Source of the DNA: Alphaproteobacteria bacterium
GTDB taxonomy: Bacteria; Pseudomonadota; Alphaproteobacteria; Caulobacterales; Caulobacteraceae
Assembly (NCBI GenBank): GCA_028869395.1
Contig: JAGWSE010000421.1
Coordinates: 1 to 7,480 of the forward strand
DNA: 7,480 nt
Direction: 5' to 3'
The notes below the pieces were generated by a model, which worked only from the letters and a program-made list of their open reading frames with translations, made no database searches and was not told the DNA's origin. Positions 5,422 through 7,480 of the stretch are shown here, one piece after another. Each line of letters opens with the position of its first letter. The stretch's first letter is position 1. Position numbers and translations under genes: made by a program.

Positions 5422-6192
5422 ATGACAAGGTCACGGTTCCTCTCCCGCCGGGACGCTGTTCGTGACGGGCAGGCTTTCGGCGACGCGGCCCGGCGGCTGA
5501 CGCGCATGGGCGACCTGACGGGCCTGTTGTCCGACGTCGTCCGCGCGCTCGGATTCCGGTGCGTCACCCTGCTTCATCACGTGGACCTGGCCCGCGCCCG
5601 AACGCCCGTGGTGGCCTATTCGGACTACCCGATGGATCATCTGTCGCGCTCGCTCGCCCGGAAGTATTTCGCCGACGATCCGGTGCTGGTGGTCAGCGAG
5701 CGGCGCAATGCGCCGTTCTTCTGGTCCGAGCTGCCCGATCTCCTGGCGCTCAGTCCCCGGCACCGGGAGATCCTGGCCTCCGCCGCGCAGAGCGGACTCG
5801 AGCAGGGGCTGACGGTGCCGGTCAACGTGCCCGGAGAGCCGCGCGGCAGCTGCTCTTTCGGGCTCGCGGCCGGCGAGCGGCCGCCGGGCTGGGCCGTCCA
5901 GGCGGTGGCCTGGGTCGGCATGTGCGCCTTCGAGGAAGCCCGCCGCATCGTGGGCCTCTCGGACGGGCGGATCCTCCGGCCGGCGCTGAGCCCCCGCCAG
6001 CTCGAGTGCCTGGTGCTCTGCGGCCAGGGCAAGAGCTATCCGGTGATCGCCCAGATCCTCGGTCTCGCGCCCGACACCATCACCGAATACATGGAAGGCG
6101 CCATGCGCCGCTACGAGGTCTCGAGCCGGCAGCAGCTCATCGCCGCCTGCCTGGCCAGCGGCCAGATCACCTACGCCGACGTGCTGCTCTGA
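5422..6192 (+). CDS. LuxR-family quorum-sensing regulator, paralogue 2 (next to luxI)
   Basis: Signal-responsive activator, 256 aa. The autoinducer-binding domain covers about 25-175 and the LuxR HTH about 189-245 (LSPRQLECLVLCGQGKS, then IAQILGLAPDTITEYM). Asp86, Pro87, Trp101 and Gly129 of the ligand pocket are conserved, but the positions of Trp57 and Tyr61 (TraR numbering) are His73 and Ser77. Trp57 normally hydrogen-bonds the lactone carbonyl, so ligand recognition may differ from standard AHL receptors. ATG 5422 is chosen because it gives an N-terminus matching paralogue 1; only a weak GGGG precedes it, so expression may be low. It is the probable cognate receptor of the LuxI 71 bp downstream on the same strand. 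The divergent LysR gene is the likely controller. Its stop codon overlaps the palindrome in front of luxI. Confidence 0.93.
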   Translation: MTRSRFLSRRDAVRDGQAFGDAARRLTRMGDLTGLLSDVVRALGFRCVTLLHHVDLARARTPVVAYSDYPMDHLSRSLARKYFADDPVLVVSERRNAPFFWSELPDLLALSPRHREILASAAQSGLEQGLTVPVNVPGEPRGSCSFGLAAGERPPGWAVQAVAWVGMCAFEEARRIVGLSDGRILRPALSPRQLECLVLCGQGKSYPVIAQILGLAPDTITEYMEGAMRRYEVSSRQQLIAACLASGQITYADVLL

Positions 6193-6212
6193 TCCCCCCG
6201 ATCAGGGGGATC
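6191..6212. promoter_or_regulatory. Candidate lux box 2 (upstream of luxI)
   Basis: A 22-bp dyad runs GATCCCCC...GGGGGATC, with one mismatched pair (C6199/A6204) and a central GATC. It starts inside the luxR2 stop codon (TGA 6190-6192). The core TCCCCCC-N5-GGGGGA (6193-6210) ends 53 nt before the luxI ATG, the same placement as the motif at 3981-3996. Location before luxI is what is expected of an autoinduction box. GC-rich dyads with central GAT are known in front of luxI genes of some alphaproteobacteria, but I cannot verify a match to a published box. No T-run follows. Confidence 0.68.
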
Positions 6213-6263
6213 GCGTCGCGGCCGGCCAAGCGCCAGCCTGGGGTCCTCTGAAGGGAGGGCTTC

Positions 6264-6875
6264 ATGGTTCTTGTCGTCACCGCCCCGGCGCGGGCGCGCT
6301 ACGCCGACCTGATCGCTGACATGCACCGCCATCGCAAACAGGTCTTCGTCGACCGGTTCGGCTGGGAGCTGCCGGTCACCGAGGACGGGCTCGAGGTCGA
6401 CCAGTTCGACACCGAGGCCGCCGTCTACCTGCTGGCGGTGGGGCCGGACCGGCGGCTGATCGGGTCGCTTCGCCTGCTGCCCAGCACGGGGCCGCACCTG
6501 CTGGGCGACATCTTCCCGAGGCTCTGCGACACCGGCGTCCCGCGCAGCGAGGGCGTCTGGGAGGTGAGCCGCTTCTGCACGGATCCGGCGCTGAAGGACC
6601 CGCGGCTCGCGCGAAAGCTGCTGCTCGTGGCGCTCGTGGAGTTCGCCCTGCTGCACGAGGTCTTCCGCTTCACCTGCGTCACCCACCTCCTGGGCCTGCA
6701 GCAGCTGATCGGCATCGGCTGGGACGCCCGGCCGCTCGGACCGCCGCAGGCCGATGGCGACGAGACGATCGGCGCGCTCGCCATCGACATCACGCCGGAG
6801 ACCCTGCGCCTCCTGCGTCGCCAGGCGGGCTTCTCCGGACCGGTCCTCCAGTGGGAGGTGCGCGATGCGGCCTGA
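6264..6875 (+). CDS. luxI: LuxI-family acyl-homoserine-lactone synthase
   Basis: 203 aa. The family makes an N-acyl-homoserine lactone from S-adenosylmethionine and an acyl-ACP or acyl-CoA in the cytoplasm. Conserved residues are all visible: Arg24 and Phe28 (RKQVF), Trp34 (GW), Glu44, Asp46 and Asp49 (LEVDQFD), Arg70 in GSLRLLPS, and Glu100 and Arg103 (WEVSRFC). Residues 137-160 (TCVTHLLGLQQLIGIGW, then RPLGPP) form the acyl-chain side. The enzyme should be active. The acyl group cannot be told; both ACP-using and CoA-using (BraI/RpaI type) subgroups exist. Start ATG 6264 has GGGAGG at 6253-6258. It lies behind a putative lux box, next to luxR2, and overlaps the PhyH-type oxygenase gene by 11 nt. 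The symbol is generic for the family. Confidence 0.95.
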   Translation: MVLVVTAPARARYADLIADMHRHRKQVFVDRFGWELPVTEDGLEVDQFDTEAAVYLLAVGPDRRLIGSLRLLPSTGPHLLGDIFPRLCDTGVPRSEGVWEVSRFCTDPALKDPRLARKLLLVALVEFALLHEVFRFTCVTHLLGLQQLIGIGWDARPLGPPQADGDETIGALAIDITPETLRLLRRQAGFSGPVLQWEVRDAA

Positions 6876-7480
6876 CCTGGACCTGCAGGGGCTTTTCGCG
6901 GAAGGCTGGTGCGTGCTGGAGGACCTCGTCCCGGCCGAACTGACCGGCGCCATCGCGGGAGACCTCGCGCCGCACTTCGCGGCCACGCCCTTCTGCGAAG
7001 GCGGCTTCTACGGCGGCCTGACAAAGCGCTTCGGCGGACTCCTGAAGCGATCGCCGCTCGCCGAAAGCCTGGTGATGCATCCGCGCGTGCTCGAGGTCGC
7101 AGATGCGGTCCTGGGGCCCCACTGCGACTGCTGGCAGCTCAACCTGACCCAGGCCCTGCAGCTGCATCCGGGCCAGCCCGCCCAGCCGCCACACCGCGAC
7201 GAGGACATGTGGGGCGGGCGCAAGGGCGAGATGGAGTACCTGCTCAATGTCATGTGGCCGCTCACGCCCTACACGGCCGAGAACGGCGCGACCCTGGTCT
7301 ACCCCGGTAGCAGCAACGGCGGCGACGCCCGCGCAGGCCAGCGCGGTCCACGGGCGGTCGAGATGCGGCCCGGCTCGGCGCTGCTCTTCCTGGGCTCCAC
7401 CCTGCACGGCGGCGGCGCCAACCGCTCCGGCCAGGTCCGGGCCGGGATCATCGTGAGCTACGCCCTGGGCTGGCTGAAGC
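6865..7480 (+). CDS. Phytanoyl-CoA dioxygenase (PhyH)-family oxygenase, 3' end outside window
   Basis: Fe(II)/2-oxoglutarate-dependent oxygenase; 205 codons are visible and the frame is still open at the right edge. The double-stranded beta-helix metal site is readable: His110 and Asp112 (PPHRDEDMW), distal His181 (STLHGGGANRSG), and Arg192 (VRAGIIVSY), placed to bind 2-oxoglutarate. The segment ENGATLVYPGS (139-149) is also typical. ATG 6865 lies inside the last codons of luxI (11-nt overlap), with GGGAGGTG (6853-6860) in front, so it is translationally coupled to luxI. Family members hydroxylate acyl-CoAs, amino acids or natural products. Here the substrate could be the AHL, its acyl precursor, or something unrelated (inference). 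I recall PhyH-like genes next to luxI in sphingomonads, which suggests a conserved pairing. About 60-90 residues are probably missing. Confidence 0.9.
   Translation, partial: MRPDLDLQGLFAEGWCVLEDLVPAELTGAIAGDLAPHFAATPFCEGGFYGGLTKRFGGLLKRSPLAESLVMHPRVLEVADAVLGPHCDCWQLNLTQALQLHPGQPAQPPHRDEDMWGGRKGEMEYLLNVMWPLTPYTAENGATLVYPGSSNGGDARAGQRGPRAVEMRPGSALLFLGSTLHGGGANRSGQVRAGIIVSYALGWLK

Noticed and set aside
6191..6212. Palindrome after luxR2 as a rho-independent terminator
   Set aside because: The bases after the dyad are GCGTCGCGG, no T-run, and the element sits where a luxI operator is expected.
1..7480. CRISPR arrays, tRNA or rRNA genes, insertion sequences
   Set aside because: No regularly spaced repeats, no tRNA or rRNA signature, no transposase frame and no flanking terminal inverted repeats were seen.

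Overview
The window is very GC-rich, densely coded bacterial DNA. Gene style (a LuxR/LuxI pair of alphaproteobacterial type, an XRE repressor with a QIQKYE recognition helix, frequent GTG starts) suggests an alphaproteobacterium, perhaps Caulobacterales (Phenylobacterium/Caulobacter-like) or a sphingomonad. The genus is a guess from protein character only.

Left part (1-2705, all minus strand): transcription runs right to left through a GntR-family regulator (2013-2705), an ABC transporter ATPase (1132-1950), its ABC-2 permease (332-1135, overlapping the ATPase by 4 nt) and the 5' part of an unrecognised gene leaving the window at base 1 (1-221). This looks like a regulator plus exporter unit of unknown substrate.

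Right part (2833-7480): a quorum-sensing island. An XRE repressor-like gene (2833-3234) overlaps by one base a LuxR-family gene (luxR1, 3234-3980). A 95-codon gene for a small helical protein of unknown function follows (4051-4338). A LysR-type regulator on the minus strand (4306-5262) converges on that small gene and diverges from a second LuxR paralogue (luxR2, 5422-6192). luxR2 is followed by a luxI-type acyl-homoserine-lactone synthase (6264-6875) and, overlapping it by 11 nt, a phytanoyl-CoA dioxygenase (PhyH)-family Fe(II)/2-oxoglutarate oxygenase that runs off the right edge (6865-7480).

The most striking signal is not a gene. Directly at the stop codon of each luxR lies the same inverted repeat (TCCCCC-N4-GGGGGA at 3981-3996; TCCCCCC-N5-GGGGGA at 6193-6210, inside a longer 22-bp dyad). 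The gap to the next start codon is almost identical (54 and 53 nt). Neither is followed by a T-run. The best reading is a pair of lux boxes, one driving the small 95-aa gene and one driving luxI-phyH. The luxR-plus-box unit appears to have been duplicated.

Proposed logic (inference): LuxR1 and/or LuxR2 with the LuxI product activate luxI-phyH (positive feedback) and the 95-aa gene (possibly a feedback or anti-activator protein). The XRE, GntR and LysR proteins gate the two luxR genes. PhyH may oxidise the signal, its acyl precursor, or another product. Both LuxR proteins depart from the canonical ligand-pocket residues, so the signal may not be a standard AHL.
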